Shown here: positions 1-11,254 of the stretch, in pieces
Position numbering within the stretch: position 1 is the stretch's first letter
Layout: every line of letters starts with the position of its first letter
Source of the DNA: Acephala macrosclerotiorum
Taxonomy: Eukaryota > Ascomycota > Leotiomycetes > Helotiales > Mollisiaceae
DNA: 64,000 nucleotides
NCBI GenBank assembly: GCA_014904845.1
Contig: MU119202.1
Coordinates: 124,001-188,000, forward strand
Direction of reading: 5' to 3'
The notes under the pieces: generated by a model
Told to the model about the DNA's origin: nothing
Seen by the model: only the letters and a program-made list of their open reading frames with translations
The model's database searches: none
Program-made: the position numbers and the translations under genes

Positions 1-1730
1 GATCGAACTTCTAGACATCAGAAGGCTGGGTCCACAGAGGCAGCATCCAAGATGATGGAGCCATTAGACGATCTGAAAATGCCGAGGCCGAAAGCACCAA
101 GTGTCCAGAAAGCCGACAATAGGCAATCCGATCATTTGCAGGTAGTAGAAGACGTGGATGAGGGTGCGCCATCTCCCGCAGTCGCTCAACGAAAAGCACG
201 GCCAAGCCCAGATCGTAGCGATCGTTCTTCAAGCCAAAAGAGAAGGTCTGGCAAAGCAACCCCTGAGCCATTGGAGTCTCAACCGAAACGAAGCGGTTCT
301 AGGTTGAAGCGCCTGTCTGCTCCCCTGAGTCCAAAAGCATCCGACAAAGACGCGCACCAAAGAGCCAATTCGAATCCTCTGGCGAGAGTTGGTTCTCCGG
401 AGCCTGTCAAACCACATATTCATGTCGATGATAGACCCACAAGCGCCGATTCTATTGACGATGCTGTGGAGGCATATCTCTGTTCGCCTCGCTTGTCGCA
501 GAAAATTCGACATCCTCAAACAGGCAGAGTTATCTCATTCTCGGAAGTTGGAGACTCGGAGGGGTTTGCAGTGTTCTGTTGTGTGGGTATGGGTTTGACA
601 CGATATATTACTGCTTTCTACGATGAGCTTGCCCTGACCCTGAAGCTGCGTTTGATTACCCCTGATCGACCAGGTGTTGGAGACAGTGAGCCCTACAACG
701 ATGGGACTGCAACCCCTCTCAGCTGGCCAGGTAAGCTCTTCTCGAGCTTATTAATATGCAAAGGTTAACAATTGCAGATGATGTGTACGCCATTTGTCAA
801 GCATTGAAGATAACCAAATTTTCAATTCTTGCCCACTCGGCTGGTGCTATATACGCGCTTGCCACAGCTCTTCGCATGCCTCAGCACATTCGAGGTCGGA
901 TTCATCTTCTCGCACCCTGGATTCCACCGTCTCAGATGAGCGTCTTCGGTGCCCAGATTGCTTCGCCGCCAACGAATTCGATCCCTACCTCTCAACGAAT
1001 CCTGCGAGCACTACCCACACCCATACTCAAGGCCGCAAACTCGAGTTTCATGAGTGCTACAAGCAGCTCAATAACCAGCAGCCTCCCTAAGTCTAAGGGT
1101 CGTAGCAAGCGCAAGTCCACTGGACGCGACACTCCGGCGCCGTCAGGTAGAAGTACCGTCACCCCAGGTCCAGATAAGGAGAATCATGGTAGGAACTCTA
1201 CCGTCTATCCTGATCCATCGGAAACGAATGCTCTGGAACGAGCAGCCAAGGATCCGAATGACCCGAACCACGAATCCGCAGTTTTGGCAGCAGCTGCCAA
1301 TACGCTGGCAGACAAGGAACGGCAGATGACCTACGACACCAGACTTACGCATGCTATTTGGGATTTGGCTACGTCTGGAGCAAATCCAGCTGTTGATCTA
1401 CTTGTATGTTTGGAAAGACGACATACAATCGGCTTCCGATATGTTGATATTACCCGCGCGGTGGTAATCCATCACGGCAGCAAGGATACAAGAGTCCCTG
1501 TTGAGAACGTTAGATGGTTAGGAAAGACGATGCGAAGATGTGAAGTACGAGTGTTGGAGGGCGAGGGACATGGCCTCATGGCATCCGCTGCTGTAATGGG
1601 AGGAGTACTAATGGAAATAGCTCGCGAATGGGATGATTGGATGAAAGTTACCGGCTCAACAGCCGGAACGAGGAGTGAAGGTGGACGACGAACTTTGAGA
1701 GAAAGAGCAAGTGTCCAAGCTTTTAGATAA
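1..1730 (+). CDS. Alpha/beta-hydrolase fold protein, 5' partial
   Basis: Exons <1..730 and 778..1730; the 47-nt intron joins codons so that SWP-DDVYAICQALK reads through. An ATG lies at 52, but the frame is open with no stop back to base 1, so the gene probably begins outside the window. The N-terminal 150 residues are polar and low-complexity (Ser/Pro/Lys/Arg), probably disordered. The hydrolase core follows: a nucleophile elbow AHSAG (a GxSxG variant), a late Asp in HGSKDTRVP and a His in GEGHGLM, giving a plausible Ser-Asp-His triad. A basic, Ser-rich insertion sits between elbow and Asp. Substrate unknown; this looks like a conserved fungal hydrolase rather than a secreted lipase, since no signal peptide is seen. 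Class is fairly sure, function is not. Confidence 0.8.
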
Positions 1731-2991
1731 GTTAGGGGGAAAAAAAGTGTAAGATGAGTATGGATTGAGCATGGCGTTTGGAAGCGTATGGCTGGTGTTG
1801 GAGCGCTATTGCTAGCGATTATTGACTGCGTTTTGATTTTGGCTGGACTTCTACGACGTTCAAGATATCCTGACTTGGTACAGCAGACCAGTACAAACTT
1901 GTTGTACTTTATATAATAATAGATAATACTACATGATTCCCAGAACTAATAATACTCTGCCGGTTTATGCCCCTATCCTATTCCCGCTAATGCAAGCTAA
2001 CGGGAAGTACGTCCTATTCCCCAAATTCCGCTCCCTTCCCTCCCGCACGTCCCCGAACCGTCCACCCACAGTGTCGGTGTATCACATTAATGATGACGAC
2101 TGTCCCCCTCTCTCCTCTTGAAACAATGTTTGCATTTACCTCGAGGCATTTATCACCACGTTTCGTTGTGTTGAGGTCTGTTCCAAGATTCTAAATTCAG
2201 ATTTATGAACGGATCACAGAGAGGTTAAGCTCGTATCAACTCAGGGGAAGTGTGGCGCTAGAGCCGTCCGGCTATTGTTATCTAACTGTATCTCGGAGAG
2301 TGGAGTACGTAGTAGTTAATGCGCCACGAAGTGGGACGGGATCGTGGCGTGGCATTGTCGCGTTTTTTGTGCACCGTGTGATGTTCTCCGCATTTTGAAT
2401 TTCAGCTCCCTCTCACACTCTTTACCACCTAACTACTCCTATCCTATCGCCCTATCCTCCTCTTTACGACACGACCCGACGATATTCATTAACTGGTGTT
2501 GACAATTCGAGTTGAGACGACAATCGATATCGCACATACGATAAGGATAGATCGTCATTGGAATCTGTTTCGACTGTGAGAACTGGTGGAGCAGAACCGA
2601 ACGACGGACAGACGTCTGAGACACGCGCAACCTGTCTGCAGATTTTATTTGGGCAGAACGCATTGAGGACATCCAGGACAACATTGCTTTTACTGTTGGC
2701 GACGGCTTTCCGGAAGAAGTATTGGACGATTCTCAAGACGAGGAAGGATATAACAAGGACACGGGTGCAGTGGCAGGTGTTGAAGATTGAAGGTTCATAA
2801 ACAGTTTCGAGAACGACTACAACCGGATCAATGAGCAAATATCATCGAGCTTCCCGTATGTCCTCCTCTCTTTCCCTTCCTGTGGACTCGTTCCTTCCCG
2901 TCTCCCATCTAGAATTCTCAACGTGCAGAATCTCAACTGATATCTTAAACCCCCAGCAATCCAAACTTCCCCCCTCTTCCGCCCCTCCAAA
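1731..2991. other. Intergenic region, no gene seen
   Basis: Short overlapping reading frames on both strands without family motifs. The last few hundred bases are pyrimidine-rich and probably hold the promoter and 5' leader of the glutaredoxin gene that starts at 2992. Confidence 0.6.
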
Positions 2992-3897
2992 ATGGCTTCC
3001 ATGCGCCGCATAAAAATCTTCTTCCTCCTAATCTTCATCTTCGTCATCACAATCCTCTTCTACACCAACAGCGCCCGCTCCTCCCAAACCCCCGACCTCC
3101 GCACCGCCTCAGACTTCTACTCTAAAACGAAGAACGCCCTCGACAATCAAAACAACCCCAAAAAGCCTGGTACACCTGGAGCCAAAGATACCGTCTTGGG
3201 TACTGGAAATGGAGAAGAGGGTGGGAAGGGGGATTTGGGAGGAGATGAGGAGAGCAAGGCGATGCAGCAGAGATTGAAAGAAGCTGCGGATTCAGCGAAG
3301 GAGAAAGCGAATGCTAAAGCGCCGAAACCGGATCCGCCGAGTGCGGTGGTGGGGAAGGGAAGTGCGGCGGAGGGAGCGGGGGAGAGGAGTGTGGCGGGAC
3401 GGAAGAAATTTGGTGCGGGTTCTGGGGATGTGCAGGAGCCGATTAAGGAAGAGAGTGAGGAGGAACATGATGCTGAGGTCGAGCTGAATTTGATTTTGAA
3501 GAAGAGTCCTAGTGAGTTTCTGGGAATGAAGGTTGGGAAGAGATGGGTGGGCTAATAGGAAGCAGTTATTATCTTCTCGAAGAGCTATTGTCCGCATTCG
3601 AAGCGCGCAAAGGATATTTTGCTTGGGAAATATATCATTGACCCAGCCCCATACATCGTCGAGCTTGATCAACATAAGCAAGGACCTCAATTACAAGCTC
3701 TGCTCGCCGAGAAGACTGGTAGGAGGACAGTGCCGAATGTTCTGATTAATGGAGTCAGTATTGGAGGCGGAGACGATATTGCAGAACTGCACGAATTGAA
3801 AACATTAATCGATAAGATTAATAAATTCGGAGGAAAGAAGATGTTGGAGGTGAAGGCGAAACCTGTCGAGGCTAGTAAGGACCATGGATTAAGATAA
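2992..3897 (+). CDS. Membrane-anchored monothiol glutaredoxin (Grx6/Grx7 type)
   Basis: Exons 2992..3511 and 3566..3897 (54-nt intron with a GCTAAT branch-like site), 283 aa. Residues about 6-24 form one hydrophobic segment after a short basic start, a type II signal anchor. Residues 30-170 are a charged, Gly/Lys/Glu-rich linker. The C-terminal glutaredoxin domain begins at about 170 with IIFSKSYCPHS; the active site is CPHS (Cys182, Ser185), monothiol where the classical enzyme has CPYC. The conserved TVPNVLINGVSIGG block, which binds glutathione in the family, follows. Yeast Grx6 and Grx7 share this plan (N-terminal anchor, CSYS/CPYS site) and act in the ER/Golgi, so an early secretory-pathway location with the domain in the lumen is inferred. 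Confidence 0.88.
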
Positions 3898-5440
3898 AGA
3901 CTCAGCAAGATGCGAACATTGATGTTGTATGAGAGGTTGACAGTGGAACGTACATTCAGGGTTCAAAGTGTAGGGAATAGAGGAATTGTATTTGAACAGC
4001 ATTCCAGGCGTTCAGGAGCAGCCAGGTCTGGTGGGAAGCTCTGCACTGGGATTGGCGTTGGTGTCTAGTTCGCTATGCTTTGGACGGATACCATGAACTT
4101 GTATTGTCGTGGAAACCGTATGGCCTTAGTAATTATTAATGAAGACACTGCTTGAAGCCCTTGTTTGCGGGCTGTTCATACACAATGGTCATCTGGCACA
4201 ACAGCATATTCAAAATGCTAAGTGGCTGGAGAGAAGACCTGGTATCGTGATTCCACAGAGTTACCCCCCTCCCCACTTTTATACACCTTCTCCTCAATTT
4301 TGCCTTCCGACTCTTTCGTCAGCTTCGTTGGACCAGGTAGCCTATTTCCAGAATCTCAGTCAGTATACTTTTTCACTCATTTCAGCGAGGGAAAAATGCG
4401 CATGGAGTGCATACTTCAAAAATTCTAGAGGCAGTATGACAGTTTCTAATCTCGTATGTTTCGAAGTAAAGCAAAAGCCCTAGTAGAACTTGCTTCCCAC
4501 GCGGTGAATTGGCAAGATTCTCAACATCTGTCAGAGCTTACGACCCCTTTCTAGTCCTTACTCCTTTTTTCCGAACCCGTTGTCTAATTTTGCGAATTCC
4601 ACTCTCGTTCAGATTCGGATGCTTCAGGGCTTCTTCTACTGCGGAGGTCTTCCCGATTGTTTTTACGGCTTCGCGGCGCTCTGCGATTGTGCTTTCGCGG
4701 CAGGACGTTTTGAGTTGTCTTGACGGAGAGGTAGTTTTTGAATTAGTGGTTTTAGATGTCATGTTTGCTTGATTATTGATAATTTATTTTGGTTAATTAA
4801 CTGATCAAGATGTGAGTTCTGAGTTTTAGAGCGTTGTTGACTTGAGTCCTGTGTTCGCGTCCTTTCCCAGGGTCTCTCGTCCCCAGCTCCGCAGCGATCC
4901 GCAACGATCGAGACGCGGAGCGCGATCTCCTGACACAGTAGATCCTTTCTTTTCTATTGCAAGGAGATTTCGAGGATCCGGAGGTCGATGCACGAATCAG
5001 TACGGCGCATGGGGCGTACCCCGAGCTAAAAAGTCTTAACGTCATTCCCGCTCTTTAGCAGCCTCAGGCTCAAGCCAAGCCGAAACAAGCTAATCACTTC
5101 CTCTTGGCTGCCGAAACTGAGTATGCTTTGAGAAAGGTGTTCTTGGATTAAGGATATGAGATCATATTTTAGATAGGAACGTTAGGAGAAAGTGTATGGA
5201 GCTTTCCGGATCGCAGATGGATGGAAGTTCTAGAAGTCTACGAGGCTACGGCTGCAGCAGAATATCCGAAGACCGGTGCCAAGAGGCTTCCAGAGCAGTG
5301 TATGACGATATCATGTTGAGGCTTTGGTAGGTAGGTAGGTTGAAGATTTTTCTCTACAAAAGCATTGCCTTTCCCTAGGATTATTAAAAGGCACCATTAT
5401 ACCCGTCTTCCGCCTTCGGATCTTGGAAAGCGTACCCAAG
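3898..5440. other. Intergenic region with one weak small ORF
   Basis: 1.5 kb between two plus-strand genes. Apart from the minus-strand candidate at 4538-4762, frames are short and motif-free. A GGTAGGTAGGTAGGT repeat occurs at 5326-5340, upstream of the transporter that starts at 5441. Confidence 0.5.
4538..4762 (-). CDS. Possible small basic protein, 74 aa
   Basis: ATG at 4762 in a good context (AACATGAC). The product starts Thr/Ser/Lys-rich, has a short predicted helical middle part (AERREAVKTIGKT, then VEEALKHPNL) and ends strongly basic (RKIRQRVRKKGVRTRKG). No family recognised. The composition could fit a nucleic-acid-binding or nucleolar peptide, but the frame may also be chance; there is no transcript evidence. 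Confidence 0.28.
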   Translation of the reverse strand: MTSKTTNSKTTSPSRQLKTSCRESTIAERREAVKTIGKTSAVEEALKHPNLNESGIRKIRQRVRKKGVRTRKGS

Positions 5441-7276
5441 ATGAAGGAGCTTTTTCGAGACACCGTCGCTGGACATGTTATCCGTCTTGTAACAAAACCG
5501 AAGGTCTTACCATATGAAGAGGAACGAGACCCGTCATTATGGAAGAGATTTGTCGATAAGGAGAAGAGTGGAAGAATGGCACACCATGGCCATACCGGTA
5601 AATCCGACGAGAAAGACGAGGAAGCTGGAAATTCGGATGGAGAACAACAGAATGTAAATAATGCCTTGAGGGAAAGTTCGGATACACAAGTTGGTTCTCC
5701 TGAGCATACAAGACGGAATGAAGCAAGTGGTGTAATGGTGGACCCAGAGAAGGGAAGGGATGCTACGATTGTTACTTGGTTTGGTGATGATGACCCAGAG
5801 GTATGTTCTTCAACGAGACATGTGATGGTACCTTATTAATTGACTGTCATAGAATCCAATGAACTGGTCCATGGGAAAGAAATTCCTAGTCACATTTCTC
5901 ATCTGCCTCCTAACCTTCTCCGTCTACATCGGCTCTGCCATTTACTCCGCAGGCACAGAAGAGATCACCCAAGTCTTCGGCGTCTCCCAAGTTGCCGCAA
6001 CCCTCGGCCTTACCCTCTTCGTCGCTGGCTACGGTCTAGGTCCTATGATCTGGTCCCCCATGTCCGAGATTCCTCAATTCGGCCGCAACCCGATTTACAT
6101 CGGCACCTTAATCGTCTTCGTCTTTTTCCAATTCGCAGTCGTCTACGACAAAAATTTCGGCATGCTCCTCGCTTTCCGGTTCTTGACTGGATTCTTCGGC
6201 TCTCCTGTCTTGGCTACTGGTGGCGCTTCGTTGGGAGATATATATAAACCTGCCAAACGGGCTTATGCGATCGGTATCTGGGGTCTTGCAGCAATCTGTG
6301 GTCCTGTTCTTGGTCCTTTGATTGGTGGTTTCGCGGCTCAACATAAGGGGTGGAAATGGCCTATTTGGGAACTCCTTTGGTTATCAGGGTTCTCGTTGAT
6401 CGTCATGATCCTCTTTCTCCCCGAAACCAGCTCTGCAAACATTCTTTATCGTCGGACACGTCGTCTCCGCAAAGTTACTGGGAGAGAGGATCTTAAGTGC
6501 GAGCCTGAGTTGATGGGTGAGCAGATGACGGGGAAGGATATTTTGATGATAACTATCGTTCGCCCTTTTTCACTTACCTTCACGGAGCCGATTCTCTTTT
6601 GTCTTAATCTCTATATTGCTCTCATCTACGGGCTTTCGTACGTCTGGTTCGAATCCTTCACCATTGTCTTTGAAGGTATTTATGGATTCAATCTTGGAGA
6701 GGAGGGATTGAGTTTCGTTGGTATTCTTGTGGGAGGATTTGTGGTCGTACCGCCATTCTTCTGGTATTTGTGGAAGGTCCAAGAACCCCAGTTCAATGAG
6801 AATGGGGAGATTAAGCCGGAGAAACGACTCCCGCCTGCTTGTGTGGGAGCGTTTTGTATTCCGATTTGCCTTTTCGTATGTTACCCCTTTCCCTACCTTT
6901 GCGATGAGCATAGCGCTAAATATTCGCAGGGTTCGGCTGGACATCCCGAGCTTCGGTCCATTGGATTGTACCCATCATTGGTTCGGGATTCTTCACCATC
7001 GGTGCATTTTTGCTCTTCAATTCCGTACTGAACTATCTCGGAGACGCATATCCCGAATACGCAGCATCAGTCTACGCAGGAAACGATTTTATGCGATCGA
7101 GTTTCGGGGCTGGATTTCCCTTGTTCACGACGGCAATGTATAACAATCTGGGTGTGGGATGGGCGAGCTCATTGTTGGGGTTTTTGAGTATTGCTTTTAT
7201 TCCGATTCCGTTTGTGTTGTATATTTATGGTGAGAGGATTAGGAAGGCGAGTAAGAGGGCGAGACATGATTTGTAA
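5441..7276 (+). CDS. MFS drug:H+ antiporter, DHA1 family (Flr1-like)
   Basis: Exons 5441..5800, 5853..6879 and 6930..7276, 577 aa. Start chosen at the ATG at 5441 (MKELFRDTV); the upstream in-frame TTG at 5423 is not needed. A hydrophilic N-tail of about 130 residues ends in the DDDPENPMNWS signature typical of DHA1 pumps, followed by about 12 membrane spans. Motif-A-like and motif-C-like stretches (GYGLGPMIWSPMSE; GIWGLAAICGPVLGPLIGG) are present. The plan matches fungal multidrug/azole-resistance exporters of the plasma membrane. Intron 2: the consensus donor GTATGT at 6876 would break frame, whereas GTTACC at 6880 restores it (giving VWFGWTSRAS), so that boundary is less certain. Substrate cannot be told. 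Confidence 0.87.
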
Positions 7277-7711
7277 GATAGAAGGAAAGATGGGATTGGA
7301 GGGGAAGGGAAGGGAAGGGAAGGGAAGGGAAGGGAAGGGAGGAAGGGTCTATATTTCTAGATATCTGCTAGATTGGGAAAGAACTAGATTAGGAAAGAGT
7401 GAGCTTGGCTCAGATAAAGTCGGGTTTGCATGGCGTTGGTGTTGGAAAGGGAGCACAAGTATCTTAATCACGAAATAATGTTTATACTTCATATTCACTT
7501 TCATCTACGCGTGTGCAAAGAAGGGAGTGAAAAGAGTCCATCTGAACACCTGGTGCGATTAATTCAAGGCGGGCATACTAATGTTTATTTTCATTTGAGT
7601 ACTCCATTGGGTATTTGTTGCTGCGACCCTTCCTTCCATATCTCCCTTCTCCATTTAACGATTTCCTCCTATCCTCCACGCTGCTCCCACCGCATCAAAT
7701 AGCCGCGCACC
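7277..7711. other. Convergent 3' intergenic region
   Basis: Separates the 3' ends of a plus-strand and a minus-strand transporter. Contains the GGGAA repeat at 7301-7340; otherwise nothing recognisable. Confidence 0.6.
7301..7340. repeat. (GGGAA)n microsatellite, about 8 units
   Basis: Near-perfect tandem pentamers GGGAA immediately 3' of the DHA1 transporter stop codon. Purine-only on this strand, so it would lie in the 3' UTR or just beyond it. Confidence 0.9.
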
Positions 7712-9827
7712 TCACAACTTTTGGTCAGGCTTAGGAGTGATATCCTCCTCATCTACTAACGGCACCTTCTTCTCAATCCCATCATCAATGACACCCGTAG
7801 AAGAATCCAACGAAGCAGTGGCGGGCTTTAGTTCGCCATTTCTCTTCTGCAACTTTTCTCTATGAGCAAGCACAGTGATGATCGTAAACACAATCACGTT
7901 GAGCCCTGCAACCACTGCTGCGGCTCTATTACTGGGCGTGACATCAGGTTGGTGAACTTGTTGGAACCAGACGAGGGGTATCCATGCTGAGAATGTATCT
8001 GAACACCAAGCCGTCAGTGTATAATCTTATGGGAGGAGAAGGCAGGATAGAGTAGAGCCTTACATTGAAGCGTATTCATCGCCGCAGCAGTGAAGGCTCT
8101 TTGCTCAGCATTATCAAAAATCAACTCTGCCATCCATGCCATCGTCAATGGTACAGCACTTCCTCCAATCGAGGACAGAATATAAAGCGGTGCTCGATGA
8201 GAGAAAGGACCGAAGACAGGAGTTTCGACTAGTAAGACGAAAATGACAATAGCGACTAGATTTCCGGGGATGATGGTTGGCCAACGGCGGCCTCTCAGGG
8301 GTCCGTCGGATATCCAGACTGCGAGGAGAGAGTACACGGCAGTGAAGGCGTTACCGAGGGTAGGATACTCGTTCTATTGGGAGAACCATTAGTCAATCTG
8401 ACCGCCGTGACCTGGTGGGAGAACATACGATTTGGGCAACGGTATAGACAAGTAGTTTACCAGGCTTGTTTTGTGCTTTGAGCCAGAAAACGAAAGAAGT
8501 CGCTGGTTGACTTCCAAAGGGTTGCATTGCTGTGTAGGTCACGAATTTAGCAGATTACCATAAGTCAAGATATTGAAGGAAGCTTACTGAAGATGAGTGT
8601 GAAGAGGACCGTCTTCCAGCTTGTGAAATAGCCGAGAATCACTTTTGCGGTGTAATGCTTGCCTTCAGGAACCTGGCCAGCTCTTGACATTCTCTCTTGA
8701 GCCAGTTCGATTTCCTAAATGAGAAACGGGATGTCAATTACATATTTTTGTCTATTGAGAGGACATCGCTAGACCTACACGTTCGGAAAACAGCCAGTTT
8801 GGCTTAGCAGTACCAGGGGTGTTAGGTAAGGAGTAAGCAAGAATCGCGATAGGGAGAGAGATGACACCGTTGATGACTGTAGCACCAGGTCAAAGATCTT
8901 GAAGTGAGTGACAGTGCTGCAAACGACGTACCGAAAAGCCACCGCCAGCCAGCGAGACCAGCATGGCCGTTGAGGCCATTGTAGATTCCTGCTTGCAAGA
9001 ATCCACTGAAGATCGGGGCGATTGATACTGCAGATTGTAGAATGCCGTTGCGCTTTCCAAGCTCACCTATAAGCGGTTAGTAAGATACTCAATCAGAAGC
9101 CTCGTTCGTCAAGAAAAACGGCTTACGTTTGTTGTACCAACTGCCCAATATGTGATAAGCGCTGGCCAATAACCCGCTTCAAAGAGACTAACGACGAATC
9201 GAAAAGCGAACATTTGTTGGTATGTCTTAGCACCTGCGAGACTGAACGTGAAAACAGTCCAACCAACTTCAAGGAAGGGATCCAAACTAAGCAAAGCCAG
9301 TCAGACAAGTGTCAATAAAAGATTCAGTAGAACAGGGCTTACTGTGAGCGCGGACTCGAGTCAAGATGAAGTTCGATGGCTAAACCTGTGTGAGAATCGA
9401 ACTGAGCTTGAACAGAAGAAGAAACATACCCATTGCCCGATAATGTAGCCAATCGTCCATGAAGTGACGATCCAATTGTATTGATTTCCGTAAATAATGA
9501 GACCTTCCTTCATCCCGGAGACGAAAGCATTTGTAATGTTTGAGGAGGTATCAATCTTTGGAACGGTCATGAGGCTTTGGCTCGCGAGAAACGAAGGAGG
9601 CTAGTCACCCATTTGATCAACATCCCAAACGCCCCGAATGTCAAGAGGGTGAAGTCCAACTGCAAAGAGTAGCGTCAGAATGGAACCTCTGAAATTGGTA
9701 GCTTAAGCCGACTAACCTTTAGAAGAAATCTTCTTTCCTCCTTAGAGACATCAGCAGAATCCCACAGCCGTCCCTTCCAGCTACTAGATGGCGTCGTTGA
9801 CGCAACGGACGCTGCCTTTTCTACCAT
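7712..9827 (-). pseudogene. DAL5-type anion:cation symporter (allantoate permease family), frameshifted
   Basis: Eleven exons can be placed: 9827..9717, 9659..9609, 9555..9430, 9379..9343, 9286..9127, 9066..8932, 8876..8779, 8714..8588, 8529..8429, 8373..8064, 7998..7712. All joins agree in phase except within exon 5. Motifs follow the ACS family order: N-terminal SKEERRFLLKLDF, then [47 protein letters not shown] and a soluble charged C-tail. In exon 5 the family reading changes frame twice: near 9267-9270 (WIPSL to VGWTVFTF) and near 9154-9157 (GYWPAL to HILGSWYNK). Each fits loss of one base. The gene is therefore either a young pseudogene or carries two sequencing errors. An intact product would be a 12-span plasma-membrane importer of small organic anions such as allantoate or related acids. 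Confidence 0.72.
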
Positions 9828-10722
9828 TGTTCTTATGATAGGAGGCACGGAAGTAATAATAAGGACTAAGGAGACAATATTGAGTGGAGGAACGAGGAAA
9901 AGGGCCACATATAAAACCCGAGAAAAACAGACATTGGACTCTACCCAGAATCTAGACCTACAAGTCGCACCTCGGTTCGTGCTCTGTGGCGTAGCGGGAT
10001 GGGATTCGCAAGATGAGGCTTTGATTTCGACGGACGTTCTCCATATTGACAGCAAATAAGAAGATCCAAGACCTGCAGGTGATTGATAAGTCCGATTGAT
10101 AAGGGATCCCCGATAAGACTCTCACTGGCCTTATGAATGTTCTAAGTACTTGGACAATGAATGAGGAAAGAAATGCTCATGAATTGGCAATCACGATAGC
10201 CAATGACGTGATTCGGCCCCGCTGAGTGAGTCTGCGACCCCATTTATATAATGTCGAAAAGTAACGCCTCGAAGAAAAGATTGGTAAAGGAGTCACTTGA
10301 TAGAACGTAGTCGCAGAGAAAACAGCTGAGGTGGCTTGAACTTAAGAATAGTGGGACAAAGTACTACTCGGGACAGCCCAGAGGCTGGGAAAGTTGAGGT
10401 GACCGCCATGAACCTCCTTCTGCACCTTGCAAGAATAGGATCAATAGCTTGAAAATAATTGAGAGAGCACACATACTTGAAAACTCGGACAAACAGACTG
10501 GTCTTGAAAATTTCGTATCCTCAAGATGGCGCCCAATTTCTTATAGCTCAGCCGAACTCCAGGTCGCCTCCTGGCACGAGGAGACTGCTCATACGCCCCA
10601 CCTAATGCCGACATCCAATCCATCACATCAGCTTCTGGGCTTTTGGCTCATGACCAGAAGTCCAATAAAAGTATGTGCTTTTCCTGGGAGATGGGGAGAA
10701 GAGATGAGGGGCTTCCATATCT
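9828..10722. other. Intergenic region, no gene seen
   Basis: Upstream of the DAL5-type gene and downstream of the MYND gene. Only short frames without motifs on either strand. Confidence 0.6.
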
Positions 10723-11254
10723 CTACGCTTGGTTCCCACTAATAACCGCTTTGCAAGCAGCTTTGTGGAGTGGCCAATTCATCTTCCGATGTTCTTTCCC
10801 ACAGTAGAATGCGAGTCTACACCGAGGACAGGTAGCTTTGTTGCATGCTGGGTGGACTAAACTAATAATATTGGAATCGAAAACTTGGTGGAGGAATGGT
10901 ATTAACATTACTATGGACTGGGTTATTGGGGAGTTACAGATGCCACAGGCACCATGTAAGGCGTTGAGAGCTGCAGATTTATGCTGTGAATGGATAGGTT
11001 TGATCATTGACGTAAACGCGTTCGCGTATTGGGGATCTTTCTGCGCATCGGGGCTCGCATTATCGACCGGAATACGGGGAATGTTGTGCATGAAGCAGCA
11101 ATACTTGTCAATATTGCTTGAGAAGCTTGGTTTGCCCGGATACCGGAACGATACTCACCTTAGGGAATATTCAGGCAGATTCCAGAGTTACTTACTTGAG
11201 GATATTGTTGTCGCCGTCGCAGCTGAACTTGACACAAACAGGTCGCGTAGCCAT
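10723..11254 (-). CDS. Small MYND-type zinc-finger protein
   Basis: Exons 11254..11196 and 11116..10723, 150 aa. The acceptor ending TCTCAAG (exon 2 begins at 11116) was chosen because it keeps phase after the GTAAGT donor and yields a smooth junction (NNILNNIDKYCCF). The C-terminal half holds CGIC, then HPACNKATCPRC and RLAFYCGKEHRKMNWPLHK followed by AAC, the MYND pattern with a His in place of one usual Cys (GKEH). MYND fingers bind proline-rich partner peptides, often in chromatin or signalling proteins; this one stands alone without a SET or other domain. Function unknown. Confidence 0.7.

Noticed and set aside
6644..6656. GGTTCGAATCC, which looks like a tRNA T-loop
   Set aside because: Lies inside the coding sequence of the DHA1 transporter and has no surrounding acceptor, D or anticodon stems.
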